A stretch of 64,000 nucleotides of DNA from Macrolepiota albuminosa (taxonomy: Eukaryota > Basidiomycota > Agaricomycetes > Agaricales > Agaricaceae). A program made the translations under genes and the position numbers. Position 1 is the stretch's first letter. Every line of letters starts with the position of its first letter. Shown here in pieces: positions 1 through 10,330 of this stretch. The stretch spans positions 434,001 through 498,000 of the forward strand of contig JAMWFC010000126.1 of assembly GCA_027475525.1 (NCBI GenBank). The letters run 5' to 3'. Below the pieces are notes generated by a model that saw nothing but the letters and a program-made list of their open reading frames with translations, had not been told where the DNA came from and searched no databases.

Positions 1-1740
1 AGCACATCAAGAGGCACACTATAGGCCTACAGACATAGGCCATACTTGAGACCCTAGAGATCCTCTCGGACACAGGACACCACGGACCTTAGCACTTAAT
101 TATAGGTGTTGTTTATCAGTCTAAACCACCACTATTAAGCCTTCAGCATATACCACTTATTGACTTTGGAGAATTAGGAGACTCAGGACTCAGGGCGCTA
201 GCATAATGGTGGAGACGTGACTTTGACCAAACCCCAATCAGTTCTATAAAGAGGTTAGCATTAGGTGCTGCTATTGGATGAGGCACTTCAATCAGAAGTC
301 TAAAGAATCAGCAGCGACAGAACAGGATATACTCTAGCCCAACATTTTATCTATCAAGAATTGATACCAGGTTTAGTGCCAACAGTAGAACTCACGGCGT
401 CTGTTGAGGATTTTCTGACCATACCCAGCAAAGGCCTGGCCAATCAGAATTACACTAAAAAGTGAGCAGACTCATACAAAGTTTAAGTCAGTTTAGAGTC
501 GCCGTGGCCAATAGGCTATAATGCCATTGGTTGCCGTTATCTACAACCATGAGGAGAGGTGCTAATTGGTAGTGCCGTGAATGGACTTATTTTAAAAATA
601 TAGTAGCGCATAGTATAAAAGATAGCTACTTTGCATGTACCTCAGAACAACAAATCATAACCTCTTGAGCACCCAGTTATACTTAGTGTTCAAATTGTGC
701 TAGCTTTATCTGACTTTGTCACTAAGTCAGGCACTAGCCTCATCTATCTCATCTTCATCATTTATGGTGCCACCTACAGGCACATTACGCTGCGCTACTT
801 GTCTTTTCTTCTATATCTTTGCTTAAACTATGACACTTACCATCTGCTAGGTAGCACCTGAGGCACTATCATCTAGCACATTGTTCTATCACCTCTGCTC
901 AAGCACACCGGGACCCTGTCAGGACTCCTCACAACTATGTATGCAAGGCACTGAAGACGGTGTTTGTCAGGTTCCGCTGAGTCGGGGGCTTTCTGGGAAA
1001 GCAATCGCCCTTACAATGCAGACTTGACCTACAGATACTCGGGTGTCTGGAACTCTGGGGCTAGGACTCTGGGGTTCAAGACGCGGACAGGGGCAATCCC
1101 GGGAGAGGGGACTTGGTCCAGGGGTTTTGGGTTGTAAGTAGCTGGGGGATTCAGGTGGAGGTCGAGTCGTGAACCAGGGGTTCTAAGACGAGACCAAGTT
1201 AGTAAATTAAAGTCACGAAGTGCGTACCAATCTTTAGAGCACACGAGTATTCAAGTGTGCCAGTCAAAGCGTGCCAGTCAATGTGTACCAGTCAAACAGA
1301 GGGCACGCAACAATCCAAGTAATGCAAATGTAATATCAAGACTAACGAATACAACAGGGAACTACGCTATAAGTACTACGGGACTGGGTCTCAGGGTTTC
1401 CGGGGTGTCTGGGATGGGTTCCAGGAGTCATTGAGTAGTGGGCAGGGACTGTATACCGGGATCGCGTGTGTGGGGCGTGTGATCAATTGGCGCAGAGGGA
1501 GCTGTGATGTGTGATGCACATGATCCGATCGTTGATCAGGGCTGGTGGCAGCTGATGGCGGTCCTTGATGCGCGTGATGGTGGTGTTGGTAGTCGTAATG
1601 GCGGGCGTGTTCTTTGGGGTCAGAGGGAGGGTCCCGGATGGTGTTCCAGGGGTGTCCTAGGGTGGGTCCGGAGGGAAGGGGTTGTGACAGTGTTGTACTG
1701 CATATACGTCCAGCACACCCAACCACAATTGGCGTCATCA
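1..1740. mobile_element. LTR family D copy, 5' end outside the window, split by a solo LTR
   Basis: Positions 1-964 and 1690-1740 align by eye along their length with the complete solo LTR at 19,718-20,760: both contain the same 'catcaag...ataggcc' start region, the 'gcgctagc'-type stretches, and end in GGCGTCATCA. The copy is interrupted at 965-1689 by another LTR. It is richer in A/T than the 19.7-kb copy, with many C-to-T and G-to-A differences, so it is older or more heavily deaminated. No coding sequence is seen in it. The parent element is not in the window. Confidence 0.8.
965..1689 (-). mobile_element. Solo LTR of the gypsy-1 chromovirus family
   Basis: The sequence starts TGTCAGGTTCC and ends TTGTGACA and aligns throughout with the paired LTRs at 25,365-26,076 and 40,470-41,209. 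It is flanked by the 5-bp target duplication GTGTT (960-964 and 1690-1694). The empty site is visible at about 20,710 in the other LTR D copy. With no internal sequence between the duplications, it is a solo LTR left by LTR-LTR recombination. The minus orientation is set by the gag-pol direction in the full-length copy. Confidence 0.92.
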
Positions 1741-1937
1741 CTATTCAGAAAATTTGACACACCACTGGCATGCTATATCATATACCAGTAGGAGATGCTG
1801 AATCCCATCTATGTTGGTTGTCTTAACTGCTCATGTGATGGAAAAGTCTGTTTAAACCTGGCCTTCACCATAGGTCAAGTTTGTTACACTATTAGAAGCA
1901 AAGCAGCCATGCTGTGTACATGCCGTTGCAACAATAC

Positions 1938-2350
1938 TGTAAGGGCGACCTCTAGAGGCTGTGGCTCAGTCACACAGCTGGCAGAGGGAGATCCAAAGTG
2001 TATTAGAGTATGTACTGACAATATCATAATAACTACTTACCTGGCAGAGGGAGATCCAAAGAAAACAAGTCTAGGAATTCTCTATGCCAGGTTGGACACT
2101 TCTGGGGCTTCTGAAGCATCGAAAACAACTGTACAGTACAACAAAACCTTAAAAACTCAAAAATTGACTAACCAAACAACTGTGCAAACAAAGCAGGAAA
2201 GCTCTGGACTTTAGAAGTCAGAAAGGCAAACTCTGGCTTATATAAGCAGTCTGGAAGTGGTGCTGAAGGGCCCACACTTGTCTTAATGGTAGCTAAAGAG
2301 CCAGAGCACCTCAAGGGCTGAGTGTTGAACACCTACTGATAGATGAGGAG
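1938..2350 (+). mobile_element. LTR family C fragment
   Basis: It starts TGTAAGGGCGACC and shares long stretches with 45,642-46,097 (plus) and 63,717-64,000 (minus), including the AACTCTGGCTTAT region and the 'ccagagcacctcaa' segment. The end is diverged. A 62-bp offset repeat of the CTGGCAGAGGGAGATCC motif (about 1979 and 2041) is private to this copy. No TSD could be defined. 2351-2630 holds a diverged repeat of 'ttctgaagcacRacRacactagg' (about 2415 and 2470) and nothing coding. Confidence 0.65.
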
Positions 2351-2630
2351 TGACCTTAGTGCACATGACCAAAATATTATTTTCACTCCCTAGTGTCATT
2401 GTTTTCCTTTATTCTGAAGCACGACGACACTAGGTATGTATCTACTTTACATCACTTAAATATATTCATTCTGAAGCACAACAACACTAGGCCGTCTTCT
2501 GCTGCTGAGGTGTGACTCTGCTCCCGCTGCATACAACTAGCTGCAACAGGTTATGGGCCCCAGCCCCACAGACTCACACCAAAGACATAAGTAGAATCCC
2601 ATACCACTCTGTATACAAACGTAGCAGCGA

Positions 2631-2637
2631 TATAAAA
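2631..2637 (+). promoter_or_regulatory. TATA-like box ahead of copia gag
   Basis: TATAAAA lies 75 bp upstream of the gag ATG at 2712, followed by a pyrimidine-rich CACTCATCA leader typical of fungal LTR transcript starts. The placement fits the R region of a copia LTR, but LTR boundaries could not be delimited here. Confidence 0.35.
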
Positions 2638-2711
2638 TTCCCCCACACTTCACTCATCAATTGTACTCTCAGCTTTTCTTGCGCTTGCCATAATTGACTT
2701 GCTTGCTTATC

Positions 2712-3476
2712 ATGGATGATCCCACCCATGCAGTGCAATCGCTGATGGAAAAACTCGGCATCATAAAATACACTGAATGGGAAAAGGCCATGTTTGGCCG
2801 ATTAATGTCAGTGGGAGGTGCATGGATAGTCACCGGCAAAGAAGTACCCCCTCTTCTTGAACCAAACAGTGCCACATCAAATGCAGCCTGGAACTTGTAT
2901 CTCCTATGAAGTGACCGTGCAGCCAGCAAAATATACCAATGGCTAGACAAAGGTAACAAAATCCATGTGGATGCAATCTGCGATAAGCCATCGCTCATGT
3001 GGATTAAGCTCTGTGAGATCCACTCAAAATCAGCACCAAATGCCTGCTTCAATTCACTTGGCAATTTTTTCAATATACGATTGCGAGAAAATGAGACACT
3101 CATGCAATTGTGCACACGAGTGAAAGGTACCATGCAGTGCATTTGTTCCCTTCGGCCACTACCCAGATTCAACTCTGATGGAACTGTCAAACCTGGCTAC
3201 ACTCTTGAAATGCTCAACGATGAGCTCTGTTCTATGGCCATGCTTTGTGCACTCCCACATGATGAATATGTGTCCTTCATTTCTTCAGTCTTGATGTTCA
3301 ATACTCTGACCAATGATGCCATCAAAGAAGCATTTCAGACCAAGGAGGTACAATGCACAGTCACCGCAGAAGAGACCGCGGCAGCGGCATGCGCAATAAA
3401 ATCCCTTGAAGACCACAACAGACGAATCCGTCAGATGGAAGAGCAGATCCACAATATTTGGGGATATCACAGATAA
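2712..3476 (+). pseudogene. gag: Ty1/copia Gag (UBN2-type), broken
   Basis: From ATG 2712 (MDDPTHAVQSL) the reading runs to a TGA at 2907, then continues as a second open stretch to 3476. The second part contains the copia Gag core (WIKLCEIHSK...NSLGNFFNIRL...YTLEMLNDELCSMAMLCALP...VSFISS), which is closely matched by the minus-strand copia Gag at 49.7-50.2 kb. Gag forms the particle that packages element RNA. The CCHC knuckle and everything downstream are missing: from about 3430 the sequence runs into unrelated DNA. The TGA sits where an Arg codon fits (LYLL-stop-SDRAASK), consistent with CGA-to-TGA decay. Dead 5' fragment. Confidence 0.8.
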
Positions 3477-3489
3477 TGGTTGCACAGAT

Positions 3490-4203
3490 GCAACCTCAGA
3501 TGTGCTACTAGCAAGGCACTAGATCAGCTGGGGAGCAGCTATGACAGAGACATCTTCATAGGGGAGGATGTTCTGCCCTAGGCCAGCCTCCTGGCCAGAA
3601 ACAGAAATGCTCAATTGAGTCGAGTGGGAGGGTGCATCCTCCACTCCTTGCTGACATGCCCTTTTGCTAGAGTCAGTGTCCTGACTCAGAGGTGTAGTCT
3701 GCTGCTTGCAAGCAGCTGAGAGGGCAAGGAGATCAGTTTGTGCTGAGCATGCATGTGATCTATGTTGTCTATCATCTGACAAATGAGAACAATGGCCTCT
3801 GCATTATGGAGGAATGACAGAGCTTGGGTTAGTGTGGCATCTCCAGCTGCTATAACAAGGAGAGCCTGGCCAGGCTCTCCATTAGCACTTCAGCCAACAA
3901 CTCACTGCATGTTTCTGTAGTGAGAGCTTCTGTGCTCTCAGTGGCTGCAGTTGCCTGCATGAGGGATGCTTGGCATTCCTCTGGGGCATCTGTTGCTAAC
4001 TGAGAGGCTGATTTGCCTCTCTTGATGAATGCCTCATACAAAGCAAAAGCCAGGATGCAGTTGTATGTCATGTGAGTTTCTACAATTTTTTGCTTAAGTA
4101 ATTGTTGCACACCATGTGAATCTTTCTTAAAAGACCAAACATTGGGGCAGTTTTTACCCACAACAGTATGAGCAGCTGAGTAGGCCAATGACAGTCCTGC
4201 CAC
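3490..4203 (-). pseudogene. Gypsy ORF3 N-terminal fragment
   Basis: Two minus-strand open stretches (4203-3850 and 3782-3519) match the gypsy-3 ORF3 in order: QASLMQATAA.ESTE.L, ESLA.LSLL, TDLLALSAA.K.QTTP, DTDSSKRA..QGVED and LG..ILPYEDV. A stop-laden gap separates them. Only the Q/S-rich and predicted nuclear-localisation part (SSKRA) survives, and the folded C-terminal half is absent. The upstream 4203-4050 portion (SYSAAHTVVGKNCPNVW) is not in gypsy-3. This is a third witness that ORF3 is a recurrent gypsy gene. Confidence 0.75.
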
Positions 4204-4574
4204 CTGCCAGTTTAAGCTGATGATAAGCAGCTGATCAAATCAACCTTACTCCAACCTCAACAGCTGTGCCAACCCATCTGATGGACCACACATTATGTCA
4301 GCAGCCTGATCAAACTATTGACACCTTTTTCCACCCAACTAGAACATGCTTGATCAGCAAGTTTAACCTCTCTAAATTCCATCTCACTGGGCAACCCTAA
4401 CTATTTTTCCTGTTTCAAACAGGAGTGCAGTGGTCACATTGCTTCATCAAGTCACATGTTGATTGGTTCACCCAACTATGGCCTGCACAACAAAGCCTCC
4501 CTAGTCAACATGTGCAGGCAGTGGCTTTCTAGCGGCATTGAAATAACCCATGTGGCATCTAAGGTGTTTTCCAC

Positions 4575-4668
4575 ATGAGCGCAGTTTGAACTTGCATCCT
4601 CTTCACTTGCAAGAGCACGTGACCCCTGCTTCAGACCACGGTGGTGCCAGCTGAGCCACCGTGGCCTC
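4575..4668 (-). repeat. tRNA-like / SINE-like segment with Pol III A and B boxes
   Basis: Read on the minus strand, 4658-4647 is TGGCTCAGCTGG, a perfect fit to the tRNA A-box consensus. About 54 nt further, 4592-4582 (AGTTCAAACTG) resembles a weak B box. A 9-bp inverted repeat CCACGGTGG/CCACCGTGG (4636-4644, 4656-4664) brackets the A box. No convincing cloverleaf can be drawn by eye, so a tRNA pseudogene or tRNA-derived SINE head is more likely than a working tRNA. The rest of 4204-4954 shows no gene. Confidence 0.3.
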
Positions 4669-4954
4669 TAGCCTCCAGGTGATTCCAGCATAAAGGACAC
4701 TTGGCACACAACAAAAAACTGAGGTGAATGTGACATCTGGTCAATTAATAAGTGGGCGGACAGCATGCATGTATCATTAACATTAATTAGTTAGGGTTGG
4801 TGTAAGTCCAGTCTGAATTTGTGGGGGAACAAGTCACCGGGGCTACGCGTGAATCACGTGCCCACAATGGCTGATTTCGGTCTGAGGTAAGAAATAGGTA
4901 CAAATATGGTGGCAGCTGCAGGTTCGTTACTTGATATCTCCTTCTCCAGCACTT

Positions 4955-5881
4955 ATGTCTATTTCTACGAGCATTGTTTCTCAAACAATACCGGGCCTAC
5001 CCACTCGTGACGAGCTCGTCAAGCTTTGCAAAGCTCACGACTACGAACAATTCGAAATTAATAAACGTGGCACCTCTCATTATGTCTACAGACCTTCTGA
5101 TACTTCTACGCCGCTTGCTCTCGTTAAATTTGGTGGACATGTCACTCTTGGCGAGGCTCGTACACAACACTACGTCTATCAATTTTCGAAGCGTGATCCT
5201 AGTGCACCGTTCAAGGTTCCAGAAGTCTATGATGCATGGGAAGCACCCTCAGGATGCTATATTGTCATGGAGTACGTAGACAGTGTACATGCCACTGAAG
5301 CGGATATTCCTCGCATCGTAGAGGCGGTTCAATGGCTTATGAAGTTGCCACGCCCCGAGGATGGGAAGCTCGGGCCGGTAGGGGGTGGTGCGATGCGTCA
5401 TAGCTTCTGGCGGGATGCTGAGGGACCGACGTATGAATCCGTACAACAAATGGACTTTCAGATCAACAATGTAAGGTTTCTTTACGCAAAACATGGAAGA
5501 TACTGATTTTGAACGATGTAGGTATTGAAATTCCTTCAACATACCATAAATCTGTCTGCCGATCCTATTTGCTTCTATCATGATGACCTCACTCTGGGCA
5601 ACTTCCTTGTGTCTGGGCGAGATTTGTATGTCATTGACTTCGGGCGTAGCGGATTTGCTCCAGCAACGTTCATGTCTTACTCACTTGCAGATGCGTGGAG
5701 TAGTGTAATTAGCCGACATATCGGATTTCAGAAATCGCAGAACTTGTATAGCTTGGAACGTGCTGCCTATTTTTTCAAGATAACCAATAATAACAAGTTG
5801 GGTATGTATGAGGATTGCAGGCTATTAATTCCATGACTGACCGATGCTGTTTCAGGCTGGAATAAACCTGTAAAGTTTTAG
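4955..5881 (+). CDS. Aminoglycoside phosphotransferase-family (kinase-like) protein, three exons
   Basis: Model: exons 4955-5470, 5522-5801 and 5856-5881, with introns of 51 nt (GTAAGG...TAG) and 54 nt (GTATGT...CAG). The spliced frame gives 273 residues and ends at TAG 5879. The N-lobe has the nucleotide-binding-like GTSHYVYR and a VKFGG lysine strand (residues about 45-70); YIVMEYVDS is the hinge. The C-lobe has the catalytic loop CFYHDDLTLGNFLV (HxDxxxxN) and the metal-binding VIDFGRSGF. These are hallmarks of the APH/choline-kinase superfamily; in agaricomycetes such genes form large families of unknown substrate, so antibiotic phosphorylation should not be assumed. The start is the first ATG in frame. 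All catalytic residues are present and the gene looks intact. It is the only convincing host gene in the window. Confidence 0.85.
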
Positions 5882-6010
5882 ATGACTTGGAAATACATTG
5901 TGCCCCTGTTTTTGGGCGACGCAAAAGCTTTTTTGTCCTTAGTTCTATGCATGTGCAAAGTTCGCTCGCGGTTCAAGTGCTTACAAAGTCCGACCAATCA
6001 CCGAAATGTG

Positions 6011-6164
6011 CATTTCATTTTACTCTCATCGTTTATGCTCCGCGAGAGGCATTTCAGAGACGATCGACGTGATACATTAACTGATAACATTTCATTTTAC
6101 TCTCATCGTTTATGCTCCGCGAGAGGCATTTCAGAGACGATCGACGTGATACATTAACTGATAA
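6011..6164. repeat. Perfect 77-bp head-to-tail duplication (join 6087/6088)
   Basis: 6011-6087 is repeated exactly at 6088-6164. It lies in non-coding DNA 3' of the APH-like gene. One of eleven duplications with the same period; see findings for the assembly-artefact interpretation. Confidence 0.97.
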
Positions 6165-6169
6165 ACCTT

Positions 6170-6290
6170 CTAGTGTTGTTTTTTTCGTTGTTTTGTTTCG
6201 TTTCGTTTTTTTTTTTTTGTTTTTGTTTTTGTTTTTGTTTTTGTGTTTTTGTTTTTGTTTCTGTTTGTTTGTTTTTTCTTCTTCTTCTTG
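6170..6290. repeat. T-rich low-complexity tract
   Basis: Runs of TTTTTG units, a 13-nt oligo-T and a TTCTTC ending make up this tract. An open frame crosses it (Phe-rich), but it is compositional only. It might be a poly(A) tail of a retroposed sequence on the minus strand, but no parent is recognisable. Confidence 0.7.
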
Positions 6291-7192
6291 TGATCATCAA
6301 ACTCGCACAATAGACCGGACATCCATGGTTCAGTGCAGAGCAAATGTGTCGGTGAATTCCAGTTTAATTATCAACTGTCGAACCGTATGTCGAGAAAGGG
6401 TGAACGCGAGGAAGGGATTCTTGCAGCTGATCTTTTTAGAAAACACATTCGAGTCAAGTCGTGCTTCCTTCGTCTTTCATTTGCGTGCTTGTAGCCCAAG
6501 GGGGGTGCATAGCAGCCGAAGACTTTTCTGCTCTGACGGATTTCTCCAAGGAAGACGAAAGATAAAGGCAGTATCCGATCCCATTATGGCTGCATACCTT
6601 CATTAAGTTTTGTTAGGGTGTGAACAAGACATATTTCTATGTCTTGCCGCCACACAAGATTACGATGTTCAACAACAACACTTGAACGATAATAAACAGC
6701 CCTTATGTATACAACACTCTTTGATTTGAATACAACAAGGATGTCCTGGAAATTTTTGTTGTTTATGTTGCTTGTACAAGGGGTTGGTTACCCTGATTCA
6801 AATTATAAATACAGGGCCAACTTGGCTTCAAGACTTGCTCATCATAAATACTGCCTATTCTCCCTGATCATACCTACTCTACTATCTATCTGTCCGAACC
6901 ACCTAGCCATCGCAGTAAGTCACCCATATCGTCTTCTTCCTCACGTCCGAGTCGTTGATGGTCACTTCGTCCCCCCCCACGTCCGGTTTCAAATGATAGA
7001 TGACGGATTTAACTTCCTTCGACGTAAGATCGGAACCTATTCCGGCTCATTTCACCGATGCTATCCTTGGTGGACTCCTTTACATTCAATTTATCAATAC
7101 CGGGCCTCTTGTCTCCACAATACCCTTCCTACAGAGGTTAGATATTGGTAACAACTCTTATCATGGGATTACACTTTCCATGGAACTTGCTC
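6291..7192. other. Non-coding interval
   Basis: No gene, element end or structured RNA recognised. Short open frames here lack family features and codon bias. Confidence 0.5.
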
Positions 7193-7347
7193 ATGGGGGG
7201 AGCCTAGACTCTAACAGGGCCTATTACGAGCACAACACTACAAAGGCAGAACTCATATTGAAGATTATTATGGGGGGAGCCTAGACTCTAACAGGGCCTA
7301 TTACGAGCACAACACTACAAAGGCAGAACTCATATTGAAGATTATTA
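7193..7347. repeat. Perfect 77-bp head-to-tail duplication (join 7269/7270)
   Basis: 7193-7269 recurs at 7270-7346, plus one extra matching base. Non-coding context. Same period as ten others in the window. Confidence 0.97.
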
Positions 7348-7513
7348 AATATGATGAGCACACTTTCCAGATGATGCAGGCATTGATACGACTTGTTTTA
7401 CACAGTCCAACTCAGTTGGTGTGATAACGACTAATATTATATGCTACCTGTTTTACACAGTCCAACTATAGGTACACTATCAGCTCTCTTAATACTTTTG
7501 TGCAATGAGACAA

Positions 7514-7548
7514 CATACCTCAGTCGGTGTGATAACGACTGAGGTATG
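7514..7548. repeat. 12-bp perfect inverted repeat with 11-nt spacer
   Basis: CATACCTCAGTC (7514-7525) pairs with GACTGAGGTATG (7537-7548). The spacer plus right-arm start (GGTGTGATAACGACT) also occurs at 7418-7432 after a GTTTTACACAGTCCAACT repeat (about 7395 and 7450). It may be the tip of an uncharacterised element abutting the truncated 3' end of gypsy-2, or a terminator-like hairpin. No function assigned. Confidence 0.6.
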
Positions 7549-7600
7549 ATTAAGTTCCTCTTCGATTTGACTACTCTCTGGTCATGTGATCATGACATGT

Positions 7601-10153
7601 TCACAACTCTATCTCAAACACTCCCCCTGATTTGTGGTATGACACTAATCCATAGATGTACGCATGGTCCACCCATTCTACTGGAATATGATTCTGCAGC
7701 AGCACTCGAATGGCATCATCATTGCTGAAATTCTGCGACGCGCTTTTGGGCACGTATACTCGGTGGCAATCAAAGCTTTCCCTGCCCAGTGGCTGAAATG
7801 GGTGGTGAACATCCTTCTCATTGAAGGCCGCTACAGCCTCTCTGTACAATCCAGGTCATGCAAACACCAGTGCCAGCTGTTGCACTATGGTGGGTTGACC
7901 GGCTCCACTGGCACACACTGCCCATGCCAAGGCATAACCAAAGAGCGTACGGTAGTGTATCCGATATGCCAAGTCAAAGGCCAGGCCGGTAAATGCATTA
8001 TCCAGGCCTGGGCGGCCAAATACAATGGCGTATCGCGCCAATGTGTCAAGGTCAAACGGTTGTGCAGGTGGAGGGGGGCACATAGCCACGAGTTGCAAGC
8101 TGCCATCTTCCTTGCACGTTGTCAATTGAGGGGGTATGGTCACCCACTCCATCATGGCATCGTCCTCAGACACGCCCGGTCATCGTGAATCGACTGGGGA
8201 TGCAAACGTTGCATCGTCCAGTGCATACCTCATCGTATCGTCTCGGAATTCAGCCTCAATCATCCCCACAAAGTGCTGGAACTCCGTAAACAGCATGTAC
8301 GCCACAATATGTTTCCGCCATGGAGCGTGCTCGTTAGACAGGTACTTGAACAGCCTGTCGAGCTCGTGCAGGTTCATGGGGAATCCCCGTGGCGCATGCT
8401 TGTATACCATTGTGCGCAGTACGGCCGTGCTCTTCTGGTATCGCTGCTCAAAGTACGAGGCTTTATTGGCCTCGTTCCCAAAGAAGACAGCATTGGAGTA
8501 AGGGGACCAATAGAAGTACTCTCCCAGGCCCCCCACAAAACAGGAGTTGCATCGTTCCACGTTATGGGCGTTCCACACGTATGCCCCTAGCAAGTCCAGG
8601 ATTCTTCCAGACTGCAACTTGGCCTGTCTCTCAACAAGGCGTTCTGCCTCCAGCTTCCGATTCGCCTTTTTTTTGTGTGCCTGCGCAAGATACAGCTGTC
8701 TCCCCAGGCGATCCATCGAGGACTCTCTGGGCCTACCCTCTTTGCCATCTGATGCGGAGGAGGACAACTCCTGCCCATAATCACTGTCCTCGTCCGCTAC
8801 GTCTCTGAAGGCTGCCTTAGCCTTTCCTTTACCCTCCACCGTCCTGCCAGGAGCAGGTTGTGGATCACTCAGGACCAATGTTATGAAAAACACGCTGGCT
8901 GGAGTGGGCAGGAGCTTGGGAAGTATGAATTGTAGCTGGGCAGGTCCTGCCCCAAATGGAACATCAGCAGGAAAATTTCGCGAGACCAGCTTGCTCTTAT
9001 CAATCTGACGCCTAGGCCCCTGCCTCCTCGCTGGCGCTACCATCACCGGGCTGGGCGCATGTACGGATGCCTCCATACCCTTACTGGGCGCACTTGACGC
9101 CCCCACTTTCCCTGCTGGTGTCTCACTTACCCTCACCGCCGGTTCCTCTGCCCTGCAGATCCCCATACTTTCAGCGGTTGACACTTCTCCGGAGGGCAGT
9201 TCTCCTGTCTCCATACCTTCCTCACGACCCTCCACCGTGAGCCCGGTGAACGGTCCCTCCACCAACTCCACTAATGGCTTCCTCAGCTGCTTCTCATGCT
9301 CCCGTAGTACGTCACCGCACTCTTTCTTTGCTACTTTAGCCCTCTTGGGCTCACTCTTGTGGTTCTCCATCTGGCTCTGCGTTTTGCACTTCTGCGCATT
9401 TGATAGCTGCTGCAGTGCCATCTGCCGCTGACATCGCAAGTTATCATTTTCATCCAGCAGCCCACTCAACACCATCATCACGAGCGGATCGCTCAAGAAC
9501 TCAGCATCCGAGGGCACAGAGTACCCCGCTGCCCCCAATCTCCACTGCATGGCCTCTTGTGTTTCCTCCTCCGCCTCTACTGGCTCCTCCACCCGTCCCC
9601 TGCCCTTCTCCCGCCTGCTTTTTGCAGTGAGAGGGGCTTTTGGCGTCTCAGCGCCAGAGGGTCGAGCACCTGGAGTCTTCACAGTGCCTCCTTGTGCCCG
9701 GTATACTTGTGGCTCCATTCTGACATTTTGCGATTGCTGCGGTGCCTGCAGAGGCACTTGTGGCGCTAGGGGAGCTCCCATATAACCTCTTGGCGCATAC
9801 TGCGCCACTCCCCGTGGTTGTGAAATCGACTGCACCACTCCCCTCAGGTGCAGGTAGTAGTACTGCGGCGCATTCTGCACTTCGTCATCGACCTCCATAG
9901 GTACCAGGCCACCTGGGCCAGGCATCACCTGTGGATACTCCCACTGGGTAGCATGATAATATTGTTGTCCTGGGGGACCTTGTTGATACCGTCCTCCCAC
10001 ATAAAACATTTGTGCAGGTGACGCCTGCATTGACTGCTGACCGAACTCTTCGTAGCTCTCTTCCTCATAGTCCACTGGGTCATGCCCAGTTCCCCCCCTC
10101 CTCGAGCCTGCGCTCAAACTCTCAGGCTGTTTATGTCGCTGATAGTACGACAT
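7601..10153 (-). pseudogene. Gypsy-2 ORF3, unknown protein in env position (C-truncated)
   Basis: ATG at 10,153, open to 8180 (657 codons), then matching sequence continues in a shifted frame (8173-7856) and again (7849-7640). The N-terminal 200 residues are Gln/Pro/Tyr-rich. A helical segment (DNLRCQRQMALQQLSNAQK, about residues 235-253) and a basic PKRAKVAKK (about 267-275) follow. The folded C-terminal part has CNSCF.GGLGEYFYWSP.SN..FFG and APRGFP...ELDRL, then FGRPGL.N..TGLAFDLAYRI..R.LFGYAL. Each block has a counterpart in gypsy-3 ORF3 in the same order. No signal peptide, clear membrane span or known domain is visible, so an envelope glycoprotein is unlikely. It starts about 180 nt after the chromodomain. 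Function unknown; the basic stretch and lack of membrane features suggest an intracellular, perhaps nuclear, role (inference). Confidence 0.75.
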
Positions 10154-10330
10154 CTCACGAAAAATTGCGGAGGAGCAGACTGAGGTCAGGAGAGAAAAAA
10201 AATTCTCTCCTCGTTATGCTGCTGACAAATTCCACCATGCTGACATAACCCCATCCAAACATGGTCACGCTCCACCACATCACCTTTGTGACCTCCGTCA
10301 CCCTCACCATCGCCGGAGCCGGCGGCCTGG

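Noticed and set aside
6112..6606. Phe-rich 164-codon frame as a membrane protein
   Set aside because: Hydrophobicity comes from an oligo-T low-complexity tract and it starts inside a 77-bp duplication.
8180..10153. ORF3 as a retroviral envelope
   Set aside because: No signal peptide, fusion peptide, furin-like site or clear transmembrane helix; the N-terminus is Gln/Pro-rich and a basic nuclear-type cluster is present.
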